Source: an uncultured Thermoanaerobaculum sp. (lineage in GTDB: Bacteria; Acidobacteriota; Thermoanaerobaculia; Thermoanaerobaculales; Thermoanaerobaculaceae). Taken from it: a stretch of DNA of 43,942 nucleotides. Below are positions 7,585 to 15,812 of the stretch, one piece after another. Location: contig CALHAH010000018.1 in the NCBI GenBank assembly GCA_937934115.1, positions 1-43,942 on the forward strand, in the 5' to 3' direction. Made by a program: the position numbers and the translations under genes. Below the pieces are notes generated by a model. It had not been told where the DNA came from. It was given only the letters and a program-made list of their open reading frames with translations, and made no database searches. Each line of letters begins with the position of its first letter. The stretch's first letter is position 1.

Positions 7585-8987
7585 TACATCCTCCCCACTC
7601 GTCGCCAAATGGTGCCAGACGGGGTGTCCTCGAGAACAATACCACGGTGGGCGAGTTGCTGGCGGATGGCATCGGCCGTCGCAAAGTCCCGCCGCGCACG
7701 GGCCTCCGCGCGCTTTTGAATGAGCTCCTCCACCTCGGCGTCGGTTTCGTCAGCGGTAACTTCGGGAAACACACCCAAGACGCCGTTGACTAAACGCAAC
7801 GCGGCTTTAACGGCGCTCATGGCTTCAACGCTCAAACCACCGCCGTCCAGCGCCTGGTTCACCTTGGTCAGAAACGTGTGCAGGGCTGCCAGCGCGCGGG
7901 CGGTGTTGAGGTCGTCTGCCAAGGCTTTTTGAAACTCCGCGACGAACTCCGAGGCTGCGGACACCGGCAAATCGCCTTCGCCGCTGGCGGCCGGCGCGTA
8001 GTGGAGGCGCCGGAGGGTGTTGCCAATGCGGTTCACCGCCGCCTCGGCGCCGTGCAGCGCATCGAATGTAAAGTTGAGCTTTTGACGATACGGCACGGAA
8101 ATGAGCAAGTAACGGATGGCCAAGGGATCGTGGCCCCGCTTTAAGAGGTCCCGGAGCGTGAAGAAATTTCCCGCGGATTTGGCCATCTTTTGCCCTTCCA
8201 CCACCAGGTGCTCGGAATGCAGCCAATACGAAACAAAGGGCCTTCCCGTGGCCGCCTCCGACTGAGCAATTTCGTTCTCGTGGTGCGGAAAAATGAGATC
8301 CACCCCGCCGGCGTGGATATCAATGCTTTCACCCAAGAGGGCAATGGCCATGGTGGAGCACTCCAAATGCCAGCCGGGTCTTCCTGGTCCGAACGGCGTC
8401 TCCCAGAAGGGCTCGCCGGGCCGCGCCGCTTTCCAAAGCACAAAGTCCCGCACGTCTTCCTTTTCGTACTCGTCGGCGTCCACCCGTGCCCCGGGCTTGA
8501 TTTGTGAAGGGTCTATCCCTGAAAGCTTGCCGTACCCAGGAAAGGCGGCGATTCGAAAGTAGGTGGAGCCTTCCAGCTCGTAGGTATAACCTTTTTCTCT
8601 GAGCTTGGCGATGAGTTCCACCATTTGTGGTATGAAATCCGTAGCTCGCGGGTAGTACTCCACGCGCTCGCATCGCAGGGTAGCAATATCCTCGAAAAAC
8701 GCCGCAATATAGCGGTCCGTGTACGCGCGCAGGCTCACGCCCTCGGTGTTTGCCCCGCGGATGGTCTTGTCATCAATATCCGTGAGGTTCATGACCTGTC
8801 GCACCTGAAACCCGGCCACTTTGAGCGTGCGACGCAGCACATCCTCGAAGAGAAAGGTACGCAAGTTGCCTATATGCACGTAGTTGTAGACCGTCGGTCC
8901 GCAGGTGTACATGCGCACCTCGCCCGCCTGCAGCGGGGTAAAGCGCTCCAGGGCGCGCGTGGCGGTGTTGGTAAAGGAAAGCTCCAT
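7584..8987 (-). CDS. cysS: Cysteinyl-tRNA synthetase
   Basis: This charges tRNA-Cys. The 467-residue class I enzyme has the HIGH-type motif HIGN (38-41) in the CGPTVYNYVHIG context and a KMSKS-type KMAKS (267-271). The zinc site is complete: Cys29, Cys210, then the His and Glu of FPHHENE (about 235-239). The C-terminal region is the usual helical DALR-like anticodon-binding part. I start at the ATG at 8987, which has GGAGG in front, instead of an in-frame GTG six codons upstream. The gene overlaps the next small gene by one base. Confidence 0.97.
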   Translation of the reverse strand: MELSFTNTATRALERFTPLQAGEVRMYTCGPTVYNYVHIGNLRTFLFEDVLRRTLKVAGFQVRQVMNLTDIDDKTIRGANTEGVSLRAYTDRYIAAFFEDIATLRCERVEYYPRATDFIPQMVELIAKLREKGYTYELEGSTYFRIAAFPGYGKLSGIDPSQIKPGARVDADEYEKEDVRDFVLWKAARPGEPFWETPFGPGRPGWHLECSTMAIALLGESIDIHAGGVDLIFPHHENEIAQSEAATGRPFVSYWLHSEHLVVEGQKMAKSAGNFFTLRDLLKRGHDPLAIRYLLISVPYRQKLNFTFDALHGAEAAVNRIGNTLRRLHYAPAASGEGDLPVSAASEFVAEFQKALADDLNTARALAALHTFLTKVNQALDGGGLSVEAMSAVKAALRLVNGVLGVFPEVTADETDAEVEELIQKRAEARARRDFATADAIRQQLAHRGIVLEDTPSGTIWRRVGRM

Positions 8988-9027
8988 GCCACCTCCCACG
9001 GGCATTCTAAACCGGCTAGCTTTGCGT

Positions 9028-9429
9028 TTAAGGCGTGTACGCGCCGGCGGGGGGGTCCTCTAACCACTCGGTGGCGTAGCTTCCGGTATTGGGAACCACG
9101 CACAAGAACTCCACGGGTTCTTGGCCCCGGTTTTCGTACCAGTGGGGACAGCCAGCAGGAATAAAGATGGCAGCTCCGGGCCCCACCACGCGCTCGTGGC
9201 CGTCCAAAGAAATGGTCATTTCGCCGCGGATGACTACCTGCTCGTGCTCCAAATCGGGATGCCGGTGTTCGGGAATGCGCCCACCGGGAGCCAAGAAGAA
9301 CCGGCGGGTAATGAAGTTGGGTACGCCAATATCCGGCCCCAAAACCACAGCCATGGACGCCCCCCGAGCTCGGGCTACGGGTTTTGCCGCCACATCTCCC
9401 GGAAGAACTACCTTAGCTTCGCCTGGCAT
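9028..9429 (-). CDS. Cupin-domain protein
   Basis: This is a 133-residue single-domain cupin. Cupin motif 1 is PEHRHPDLEHEQ followed by GEMTI, and motif 2 is IPAGCPHWYEN. Together they give the expected metal ligands (two His plus Glu in motif 1, one His in motif 2). The ATG at 9429 has GGAGG eight bases upstream. Small cupins bind ligands or catalyse many different reactions, and the substrate cannot be told from this sequence. It points the same way as cysS, 40 bases away, and is divergent from the PC4-like gene. Confidence 0.85.
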   Translation of the reverse strand: MPGEAKVVLPGDVAAKPVARARGASMAVVLGPDIGVPNFITRRFFLAPGGRIPEHRHPDLEHEQVVIRGEMTISLDGHERVVGPGAAIFIPAGCPHWYENRGQEPVEFLCVVPNTGSYATEWLEDPPAGAYTP

Positions 9430-9502
9430 GTTACGACCCTCCAGCACTAGGATACGTGCACGAAGACAAGGTTGCTACACTGCAAGGGAAGGAGGGTGTG
9501 CA

Positions 9503-9760
9503 GTGCCGGATGAACAAAAAACCGTGGCTAGCTTTCCCCGGAACCCCGAGGAGACCATGCAAATTTCGGTTTCTACCTTTAAAGGCCGAACCTACGTGGA
9601 CATCCGCCTTTACTTTACCGATGCCGACGGCCAGCTCAAGCCCACAAAGAAAGGCGTGACGGTGCCTCCGGAGCTCTGGGACCAGTTTCGAGCTGGTTTA
9701 CAGGCGGCGGAAGCGGAGTTGGTGCGCCGTAACCTCTGGCACCCGGTGGAGGAGGCGTGA
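9503..9760 (+). CDS. PC4/p15-type ssDNA-binding protein
   Basis: An 85-residue protein whose C-terminal 60 residues match the transcriptional coactivator PC4 fold. The beta-strand pattern includes KGRTYVDIRLYF and KPTKKGVTVPPELW, and a helix follows. In eukaryotes and phages this family binds single-stranded DNA. Bacterial members are small and little studied, and a role in transcription or DNA handling is inference. I chose the GTG at 9503 because AAGGAGG lies just upstream; an internal ATG at the domain start is the alternative. A possible -10 (TACACT, 9474-9479) precedes it. Confidence 0.8.
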   Translation: MPDEQKTVASFPRNPEETMQISVSTFKGRTYVDIRLYFTDADGQLKPTKKGVTVPPELWDQFRAGLQAAEAELVRRNLWHPVEEA

Positions 9761-9773
9761 GGCAAAACCTCAC
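9757..9773 (+). other. Small hairpin over the PC4-like gene's stop codon
   Basis: GTGAGG and CCTCAC form a perfect six-base stem with loop CAAAA, overlapping the stop codon. No T-run follows, so it is not a standard intrinsic terminator. It could be chance or a processing site. Confidence 0.3.
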
Positions 9774-9815
9774 CCCAGGGCGAGCGTAGAAGGGACCTGG
9801 GGAGGTCTTGGGGGC

Positions 9816-11138
9816 ATGACCAGCAAACGGCTTTTGGCGTGGGTACTTTTTGCGGCCTCACAAGCAGCGCTTTGGGCCCAAGGGCAAAGCCCGCCGCCAC
9901 CCCCGGATTTTGCAGCCCTAGCAGGGGGTGGCACCACAGCTTATGAACGCTTGAGCTACCTTTGTGACCGCATTGGGCCCCGACCGGCCTGGAGCCCAGC
10001 CTACGCGCGCGCCGCCCAGTGGGCAGCGGAGATCATGAAACAAGACGGCTTGGAAAACGTTCGCCTGCAGCCGGTGGAGGTACCGGTGTGGGAACGGGGT
10101 TCTGCACGGTTACTCATGCTCCAGCCAGCGGAAAGAGAGCTGCCGATTTTGGCGTTGGGCGGCTCGGTGGGCACGCCCGGGATTGAAGCGCCGGTGGTGG
10201 TTGTCAAAAGCCTGGACGAGGTCGGGCCGCAGGTGCATGGCGCCATCGTCCTTTACGCTTTCCCCATGTCCACGCCCCAAGACTACGGTGCGGGATCCAG
10301 AATTCGCTCGCAAGGCGCTTCGCGGGCGGCTGCCTTTGGCGCGAAGGCCATGCTTTTGCGTTCCTTGGCCACCGCAAGCCTGGCGACGCCGCATACTGGC
10401 ATGCTTCATTACGAAGAGGGCAAGCCGCAAATCCCCGCCGCTGCTATTAGCCAAGAGGATGCCGATTGGATCGTGCGTCTTGTAAACTCCGGCGTTACGC
10501 CAGTGGTGCGCCTGGAGCTGGGTTGTAGGACCGGTGGCACGAAGATAGCCCACAACGTCATCGGGGAGATTCGTGGGGAAAAACAACCCGAGGAAATCGT
10601 GCTTTTGGGTGCCCATCTCGACTCTTGGGACGTGGGGCAAGGGGCTCACGATGACGGCGCGGGCTCAGTGCACGTCTTGGAGGCCATGCGTTTGTTAAAG
10701 CTGGCCGGTGTGCGCCCCAACCGCACCGTGCGCGCCGTGCTCTTCACCAACGAGGAGTTTGGCGTTGACGGTGGTAAGGCGTATGCCCGCGAGTTTGGGG
10801 ATGAAAGGCACGTGGCTGCGGTAGAAAGCGATATGGGGGGCTTTCCCCCGGTGGGGTGGAGCGTCAACGCTTCCCCGCAGCTCATGAGCTGGTTGTGGCC
10901 GATTTTGGCCTCCACTTCCCTCCCCGCCCGTCAGGGTTGGGGCGGCGCCGACATCTCGCCTTTAGCGAGCAAAGGAGTCCCCCTTATTGGCTTGGTTACC
11001 GACCCGACCCACTATTTCGATGTCCACCACACTCACGCCGACACCCTGGACAAGGTGAACCCTGAACACCTGCAAGCCGGGGCGGTAGCCATGGCGCGCT
11101 TAGCGTGGGCTTTAGCCAACGCTTGCGAGGTCAAATGA
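9816..11138 (+). CDS. Secreted M28-family zinc aminopeptidase/carboxypeptidase Q-like
   Basis: A 440-residue exported exopeptidase. A signal peptide covers about residues 1-22 (basic start, hydrophobic run, then AQG). A PA-like insert occupies about 110-230, and the M28 catalytic domain follows. The two-zinc site is complete: His267 and Asp269 (HLDSWD), Asp279 (HDDGAG), the Glu pair at 313-314, Asp339 (ESD) and His407 (HHTHAD). The arrangement resembles carboxypeptidase Q/plasma glutamate carboxypeptidase. It probably trims peptides in the periplasm or outside the cell. The next gene starts inside its stop codon (ATGA), so the two are coupled. Confidence 0.92.
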   Translation: MTSKRLLAWVLFAASQAALWAQGQSPPPPPDFAALAGGGTTAYERLSYLCDRIGPRPAWSPAYARAAQWAAEIMKQDGLENVRLQPVEVPVWERGSARLLMLQPAERELPILALGGSVGTPGIEAPVVVVKSLDEVGPQVHGAIVLYAFPMSTPQDYGAGSRIRSQGASRAAAFGAKAMLLRSLATASLATPHTGMLHYEEGKPQIPAAAISQEDADWIVRLVNSGVTPVVRLELGCRTGGTKIAHNVIGEIRGEKQPEEIVLLGAHLDSWDVGQGAHDDGAGSVHVLEAMRLLKLAGVRPNRTVRAVLFTNEEFGVDGGKAYAREFGDERHVAAVESDMGGFPPVGWSVNASPQLMSWLWPILASTSLPARQGWGGADISPLASKGVPLIGLVTDPTHYFDVHHTHADTLDKVNPEHLQAGAVAMARLAWALANACEVK

Positions 11139-11902
11139 CGGGCCTCCTGCTAATTTTGCTCGTGGGCTCTCCCGCCCCCACCCCGGTACAACCCGCTCAG
11201 ATCGTGAAGCTCACAGCAGAACTGCGCGACCGCTCATACGCCCTCGTTACCCTGGAAGCCCAGGGGAAGGTTCCAAAACTCAAGGATTTAGTTGGGCACA
11301 CGCTATTTGTGGCTGCAAACCCCATAACGCTTCCCGACTCGCCGGACGTGAGCGTGAGCAACGACGGTTTTCTTGCCCGCTTTAAGCTACCCTACGCCTC
11401 AGTACCAGAGGCCATTCTAAGCGCGGACCCTCATGCCTTCCCTTTGCGCTGGGAAGCCTGGGATGCTTCCGGCAAGCCAGTGCTTGTGGCGGAAGGCGTG
11501 GTGGACTTGGGAGATCCGGGGCAAGTTTCCTTTTCTCCCAAGCGCGCCTACGAGCTCTTTGCCCGTTTGGACCGACTGCAGCTTGTCCCTGGCTTGACGC
11601 GGGTGGGTTTTTCCGCGCTTCTCTCCCTTTACAACCCGCTGGGCTTTGAGCTGGTGGTGAAGCGGATCGAATATGAGGTAAAAGTTGGGGAAACTACGCT
11701 CTTTTCGGGAAATCGGCCAGGCATGCGCCTGCGACCGGGTCAAGCCAGCGATGTGCTCTTGGAACAAGAGGTGCCGCTGGCTTCCCTGGGTGAGGCCGTG
11801 CAGTCTTTGCTTAGCGATCCCTCTTTTGAGCTTTCCGGAAAGCTGGTACTGCGCACTCCCGCGGGCGACCAGCTCGTTCCCCTGGCGTTTGGGGGCCGGT
11901 AG
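11135..11902 (+). CDS. Exported LEA type 2 (WHy-like) domain protein
   Basis: A 255-residue protein with a short hydrophobic N-terminus that looks like a signal peptide. The N-terminal half is unassigned. The C-terminal half (about 150-250) has the LEA14/WHy pattern: hydrophobic strands around SLYNPLGFELVVKRIEYEV, a Gly/Pro turn, then a strand pair ending ELSGKLVLRTPAG. In other organisms this domain is linked to desiccation and stress, but in bacteria its role is mostly unknown. It starts within the stop codon of the M28 peptidase gene, which suggests the two exported proteins are made together. Confidence 0.75.
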   Translation: MTGLLLILLVGSPAPTPVQPAQIVKLTAELRDRSYALVTLEAQGKVPKLKDLVGHTLFVAANPITLPDSPDVSVSNDGFLARFKLPYASVPEAILSADPHAFPLRWEAWDASGKPVLVAEGVVDLGDPGQVSFSPKRAYELFARLDRLQLVPGLTRVGFSALLSLYNPLGFELVVKRIEYEVKVGETTLFSGNRPGMRLRPGQASDVLLEQEVPLASLGEAVQSLLSDPSFELSGKLVLRTPAGDQLVPLAFGGR

Positions 11903-12008
11903 AGAAACACACCAAGGCGCGCAAACAGCCCTTTCATCCAGAAATCGGTGGGCCCTGGCGAAGGGTGCGCGAGCGCCGTGAACAAGGTGGGGCCGCCGGT
12001 TATCTGCC

Positions 12009-12099
12009 GCGGGGGCCGGCTGCGCTCCTCCCTCCACCCGTGGCCGGCTGGCCCCCGCACCCCCCCGCTCAGCGCGGCTGAGCCGCGCTTCGCTCAGCC
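12009..12099. repeat. Cluster of GC-rich inverted repeats
   Basis: Positions 12009-12020 and 12043-12058 form a long GC-only stem with a small bulge. Next, 12071-12079 and 12081-12089 are perfect 9-base inverted copies. GCTCAGC/GCTGAGC copies at 12067-12083 and 12076-12099 allow alternative stems. The cluster lies downstream of both the LEA-2 gene (plus) and tRNA-Phe (minus). It may act as a two-way transcription barrier, although no T-run is present. Confidence 0.5.
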
Positions 12100-12170
12100 C
12101 GCGCCCCCCTCGTAGAGCTCGGTCCTGAAAATCCCATTTTGCGTTTGCGAGATGAAGGTCCCGGCGGCGG

Positions 12171-12246
12171 TGGTGCCCAGGGACGGAATCGAACCGCCGA
12201 CGCAGGGATTTTCAGTCCCTCGCTCTACCGACTGAGCTACCTGGGC
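12171..12246 (-). tRNA. tRNA-Phe (GAA)
   Basis: The minus strand folds as a full cloverleaf. The acceptor stem GCCCAGG pairs with CCTGGGC, the D arm is GCTC...GAGC, the anticodon stem AGGGA/TCCCT carries loop CTGAAAA (anticodon GAA), and the T loop is TTCGATT. The CCA end is encoded (12171-12173). A good promoter lies just upstream. Length is 76 nt, normal for tRNA-Phe. Confidence 0.97.
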
Positions 12247-12262
12247 CCGCCAGGCGAGGCGA

Positions 12263-12291
12263 AGTATGAACGGGCGGGGAAAGGTTGTCAA
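12263..12291 (-). promoter_or_regulatory. Sigma70-type promoter of tRNA-Phe
   Basis: A consensus -35 TTGACA (12286-12291), a 17-base spacer and a -10 CATACT (12263-12268) read toward the tRNA. The tRNA's 5' end is 16 bases past the -10. The -35 overlaps the last codons of the neighbouring AtuA-C-like gene. Confidence 0.75.
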
Positions 12292-12662
12292 CTGCGGGGT
12301 GAGAGATTGGCCGTTGCGGCGTCTGCAACGCTGGCCAAAACCTCCTCCGGGACCTCTACCTCCACGCGTAAAAGGCCTTGGGCGTGAGTTTTACCTTGGG
12401 CATCGGTGAAAAGGCTTTCGCTGCCACCGCCCCCCAGGGAATCGTGAAGGATAAAGTTGAGCGCCAAAAGGTTCGGAACTTCGTAACGCACCACCGGGCC
12501 CCGCACCACCTGCGCAAACACCTGTTTTACCCACTCCGGGGTGAGGTTTTCTCGCATCCACTGGAAAGCCTCCGGACTTTTGGCAATAAGCCCCACGTTG
12601 GAGGCGCTGCCCTTGTCTCCAGAACGGCCCAAAGCAATGACTTCCAACGGAACTCGCGCCAT
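12288..12662 (-). CDS. AtuA C-terminal-domain-like small protein
   Basis: A 124-residue protein with the opening pattern IALGRSGDKGSASNVGLIAKSP. This resembles the C-terminal domain of acyclic terpene utilisation proteins (the AtuA/DUF1446 family), which often occurs as a separate small protein next to the large domain. The middle segment, LLALNFILHDSLGGGGSESLF, also fits. The large DUF1446 partner is not in this window, so it is an orphan here. Molecular function is unknown; a link to branched acyl-CoA breakdown is only by analogy. I chose the ATG at 12662, preceded by a G-run, over a GTG five codons upstream. Confidence 0.75.
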   Translation of the reverse strand: MARVPLEVIALGRSGDKGSASNVGLIAKSPEAFQWMRENLTPEWVKQVFAQVVRGPVVRYEVPNLLALNFILHDSLGGGGSESLFTDAQGKTHAQGLLRVEVEVPEEVLASVADAATANLSPRS

Positions 12663-12723
12663 AAACCCCCCGGCCACGTAAAGTGTACCCTACCTTCTCT
12701 GCGCCCAAAACCCAAAGTCATCT

Positions 12724-12729
12724 TACAAT
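12724..12729 (+). promoter_or_regulatory. -10 box of a probable leaderless mRNA (YfhO-like gene)
   Basis: TACAAT ends six bases before the GTG at 12736. No ribosome-binding sequence lies between, so transcription should start at about the first base of the start codon. No convincing -35 is visible. Confidence 0.55.
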
Positions 12730-12735
12730 GCGCTG

Positions 12736-14883
12736 GTGACCGCAGCTGACCGCTCGCTTTTGCCCTGCTCGTTGTTATGGCTCGTTTTGGTGGTGTTTTA
12801 TCCCGCTTTTTTTCTAGGCCGGGTGTTGGCGCCGCAGGCGGCCTTTTGGGGTGTCCCACCTTGGAGCGAGCTGGGTGGCCCCAACCCCTCCGTTGGTCAA
12901 CCCACCAACCGCCTAGCTTTTTCTTTGGTTCCGCGCCTGGCCCTGCTGCAAAGGGAAGGCACCAGCGTGGCGCTGTGGAACCCGTTCATTGGCGGGGGAA
13001 GGGTGGGCTGGTTAGGAATGGCCGCGGATAACTACGCTCCGCTTTCGGTGCCGGCTGCGTTTTTCGCTCGGGAATTCCACCACTGGCAGGCTTTAGCCCT
13101 TCTTGTGCTGGTGCTTTCCTACAGCGGCATGTTCCGCCTGGCCCGAAGATACCTAGGCCCATGGCCAGCCGTCGTGAGCGCTCTCGTTTACACGCTTTCC
13201 GGACCTGTGGTGAGTGCTTGGCTGGACGTTCCCGGAACCGTAGCGGCGGTGGTTCCGTGGCTGTTGGCTTTTGCCTTTGACCTGCCGCGCTGGCCGGCCT
13301 TGGTGGGCACCTCCTTGGCTGCTGCTTTGTTGTGGATGAGCGGTGGTCACGGGTGGCCATGGCTTGTGGCACCAGTGCTGGTAGCTCTTTTGCGCCGCTC
13401 ACCGCGGGCATCACACGTTGCTTTCGCCCTTCTGGCCGTCATCGTGGGCTTGGCTTTGGCTTTTCCGAGCCTTTTTCTCGCGTTTTTCGCCGGAGAAACA
13501 CCAAGTGTTTGGTGGCTCCAGGGGCGCCCGCAAACCGCTGCGGCTGTTCGCGACCTTGTCCTGGGGAAGCCCTCAGGGCTTGGCGGAGAAAAGCCGTGGG
13601 TCTTTTTAGGATGGCCGGCCCTCCTTTTAGCGCTTTGGGGTGCAATTTTCAAATCAAGGGTGCGAGCGTTGGCGTTAGGGCTTACGCTCCTGGGTGCTGC
13701 GGCTGCTTTTGGCCCTTCCTCTTTCCTTCCAGCTTTTCTAGGGGCTTTCCGGCCTACTCTCGCCCTCGCTTTGGGCGTGGCCCTGTTGGCTGGAGCGGGC
13801 GGCGAACGGTTGGCGGCTCGCGCACCCGCCAGCTGGCAGCCGTCGATATGGGGGCTTTCGGCATTGGTGGTACTGGTGCGCCTGTTGCCCGCAGCAAGCC
13901 TTTGGCTTCCCTGGCACAGCCAAGAGAGAGCTGACCTGCAGTGGCCGGCTGCTGGCGGTGAGGCTTTCCGGCGGGATCTGGTGCTTCCGCTGGTGACATT
14001 GTTCCCACCGGACTCGTTGGTTTTGGCTGGGCTTGCCGATGTGAGAGCCGGAAGGTTTTTGGGAGAGCCCAAGCTCCGCCAGCTGCTCGGCCCTGGCCCG
14101 GACGGTTCCTTGCCTTTCTCCAGGCTTTCCGACGCCTTCTTAGCGCAACTTGGTGTGCGCTGGCTCCTGGAACCGCAAGAGCTTTCCTTGGTAAGCGGTG
14201 AGCTTTTTTCCCGGCTTTCTTTGGCAAAAAGCAAGGCCCAAGACAAGAGGTTTGCGGTGGTGATACCTAGCGGGGCTACCCGGCTAGGAATCAAAACTCC
14301 CACCGAGCTGGCGTTCGTCCATGTGCTTCAAGGAGACCGACGTTGGGTGCTACAACCTGACAGTGCCCTTTCCCAGGAAGCCGAGGGGTGGTGGTGGTGG
14401 CTGGTGCCTGAAGGGGTGAAGGCCGGAGAAGCGTGGCTGGTGCCGGTCCCGTTGCCTTCCCCTGGGGACAGTGAGCTGCACCTAGCCTGGGACTGTTCGG
14501 GCTGGGAGCTGGCGCAGGAGACTGGCTCGTTGCGCTGGTGGCGCCAGCGATGGGCCCTGCCTCTGGCTTTTTGGGATGGCACGCACGAGGAGCTTGCCTC
14601 GCCGAAGATGGTGCTGGCCACGCCGCAAAAGGTCGTGATCCACACGGAAAGCCCGGTGGCTGCACGGCTGGGAGTACGCTTAAAGTTCAGACCCCGCATC
14701 CAAAAAGCCTTTTTGGATGGACATACCATATCGGTGCGCCAAGGCCCTTTCCCCTGGTGCGCGGTGGAGGTTCCTGCGGGTAGCCACCAGGTAACTGTGG
14801 CCGTGTCCCTGCCCTTGGCTGTTTGGTTTGCCCCGCCCGTTTTCCTGGCTTTATTGGTGAGTTTGCGGAAGGTACAGCGATGA
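12736..14883 (+). CDS. YfhO-like polytopic membrane protein
   Basis: A 715-residue inner-membrane protein. About 10-12 hydrophobic segments lie in the first 400 residues, a soluble, probably extracytoplasmic region spans about 410-690, and a last membrane helix sits near the end. The N-terminus and the C-terminal beta-rich part with PAGSHQVTVAVS resemble the YfhO family. YfhO proteins help glycosylate lipid-linked or teichoic polymers with sugars carried on polyprenyl phosphate. The two genes behind it (GT2 and flippase-like) overlap by ATGA, so the three form one unit for membrane-linked glycosylation. The GTG start has no ribosome site but has a -10 box six bases upstream. Confidence 0.75.
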   Translation: MTAADRSLLPCSLLWLVLVVFYPAFFLGRVLAPQAAFWGVPPWSELGGPNPSVGQPTNRLAFSLVPRLALLQREGTSVALWNPFIGGGRVGWLGMAADNYAPLSVPAAFFAREFHHWQALALLVLVLSYSGMFRLARRYLGPWPAVVSALVYTLSGPVVSAWLDVPGTVAAVVPWLLAFAFDLPRWPALVGTSLAAALLWMSGGHGWPWLVAPVLVALLRRSPRASHVAFALLAVIVGLALAFPSLFLAFFAGETPSVWWLQGRPQTAAAVRDLVLGKPSGLGGEKPWVFLGWPALLLALWGAIFKSRVRALALGLTLLGAAAAFGPSSFLPAFLGAFRPTLALALGVALLAGAGGERLAARAPASWQPSIWGLSALVVLVRLLPAASLWLPWHSQERADLQWPAAGGEAFRRDLVLPLVTLFPPDSLVLAGLADVRAGRFLGEPKLRQLLGPGPDGSLPFSRLSDAFLAQLGVRWLLEPQELSLVSGELFSRLSLAKSKAQDKRFAVVIPSGATRLGIKTPTELAFVHVLQGDRRWVLQPDSALSQEAEGWWWWLVPEGVKAGEAWLVPVPLPSPGDSELHLAWDCSGWELAQETGSLRWWRQRWALPLAFWDGTHEELASPKMVLATPQKVVIHTESPVAARLGVRLKFRPRIQKAFLDGHTISVRQGPFPWCAVEVPAGSHQVTVAVSLPLAVWFAPPVFLALLVSLRKVQR

Positions 14884-15812
14884 AGCTTGTGATCCTTGTC
14901 CCGGCGTTTAACGAAGAGATGTGGCTGCCAGCAGTATTGGCCGCCATGCCCCGGGCCGTGCCTCCTTTTACCGAGGTGGAAACCCTGGTGGTGGATGACG
15001 GCTCCACCGACGGCACCGCGGCGGTGGCCCTGGCAGCAGGAGCCTCGGTGTACCGGTTGCCCCGGCACCGCGGCTTGGCTGCGGCCTTCACCGCCGGGCT
15101 GGAAGAAGCGTTGCGCCGCGGGGCCGATGCCATCGTGAACATAGACGCCGATGGCCAGTACGACCCCAACGAAATTCCAACCTTGCTGGCCCCAATTGTT
15201 TCCGGAGAGGCAGACATGGTTTTGGGGGACCGTGGTGTGGGCACCCTGGCTCACTTTTCCCCTACCAAGCGGCTCCTGCAGCGGCTGGGGGCCTGGGCCG
15301 TGAAGAAGATTTCGGGGCTGCCAGTGACCGATGCCACTACCGGCTTTCGCGCCTTTTCCCGCCGTTGTGCTGCCCGTCTTTCCTGTTTTACGACCTTCAC
15401 CTACACCCTAGAAACCCTCATTCAAGCCGGTATTGCCGGCATGGTCGTGCGCTGGGTGCCCATATGCGCCCGGCCCACACCGCGCCCTTCGCGGCTCTTT
15501 CGCTCAAACACCCGCTACGTGCTGATTTCTTTGGCCACCTTGTTGCGCTTGGTGTTGCTTTACCGTCCTTTGCGAGTTTTGCTTGGCCTTGCTGCGGTAA
15601 GCGGGACTTGCGGCTTGGTGCTTTTTGCCAGGTTCGCTTACTTTTACCTTGCCGGCATTTCTCCCGCCGGCCACGTGCAGTCTCTCATTGCCGGCGCGGT
15701 TTTGCTGCTGGGAGCCTTTCAGCTGGCGGTTTTGGCGGTGGTGGCCGATTTGGTAGCTGTAAATCGAAGGCTCCTCGATGAGCTTCGCAGCCGCGAACGC
15801 GAGAAAAAATGA
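14880..15812 (+). CDS. Family 2 glycosyltransferase, DPM/polyprenyl-phosphate type
   Basis: A 310-residue enzyme with an N-terminal GT-A domain: VPAFNEE (8-14), VVDDGSTDGT for nucleotide-sugar binding and the metal site DADGQY. Two hydrophobic segments follow at the C-terminus (about 225-245 and 260-290). The layout matches dolichyl- or undecaprenyl-phosphate mannose/glucose synthases, which put a sugar on a lipid carrier at the cytoplasmic face. The product would suit the YfhO-like transferase upstream, which is coupled by an ATGA overlap. The exact sugar cannot be read from the sequence. Confidence 0.88.
   Translation: MKLVILVPAFNEEMWLPAVLAAMPRAVPPFTEVETLVVDDGSTDGTAAVALAAGASVYRLPRHRGLAAAFTAGLEEALRRGADAIVNIDADGQYDPNEIPTLLAPIVSGEADMVLGDRGVGTLAHFSPTKRLLQRLGAWAVKKISGLPVTDATTGFRAFSRRCAARLSCFTTFTYTLETLIQAGIAGMVVRWVPICARPTPRPSRLFRSNTRYVLISLATLLRLVLLYRPLRVLLGLAAVSGTCGLVLFARFAYFYLAGISPAGHVQSLIAGAVLLLGAFQLAVLAVVADLVAVNRRLLDELRSREREKK

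Noticed and set aside
13347-14303. Minus-strand open frame opposite the YfhO-like gene
   Set aside because: Composition is Arg/Ala/Pro-rich noise typical of a shadow frame, and the plus strand has a clear membrane-protein pattern.
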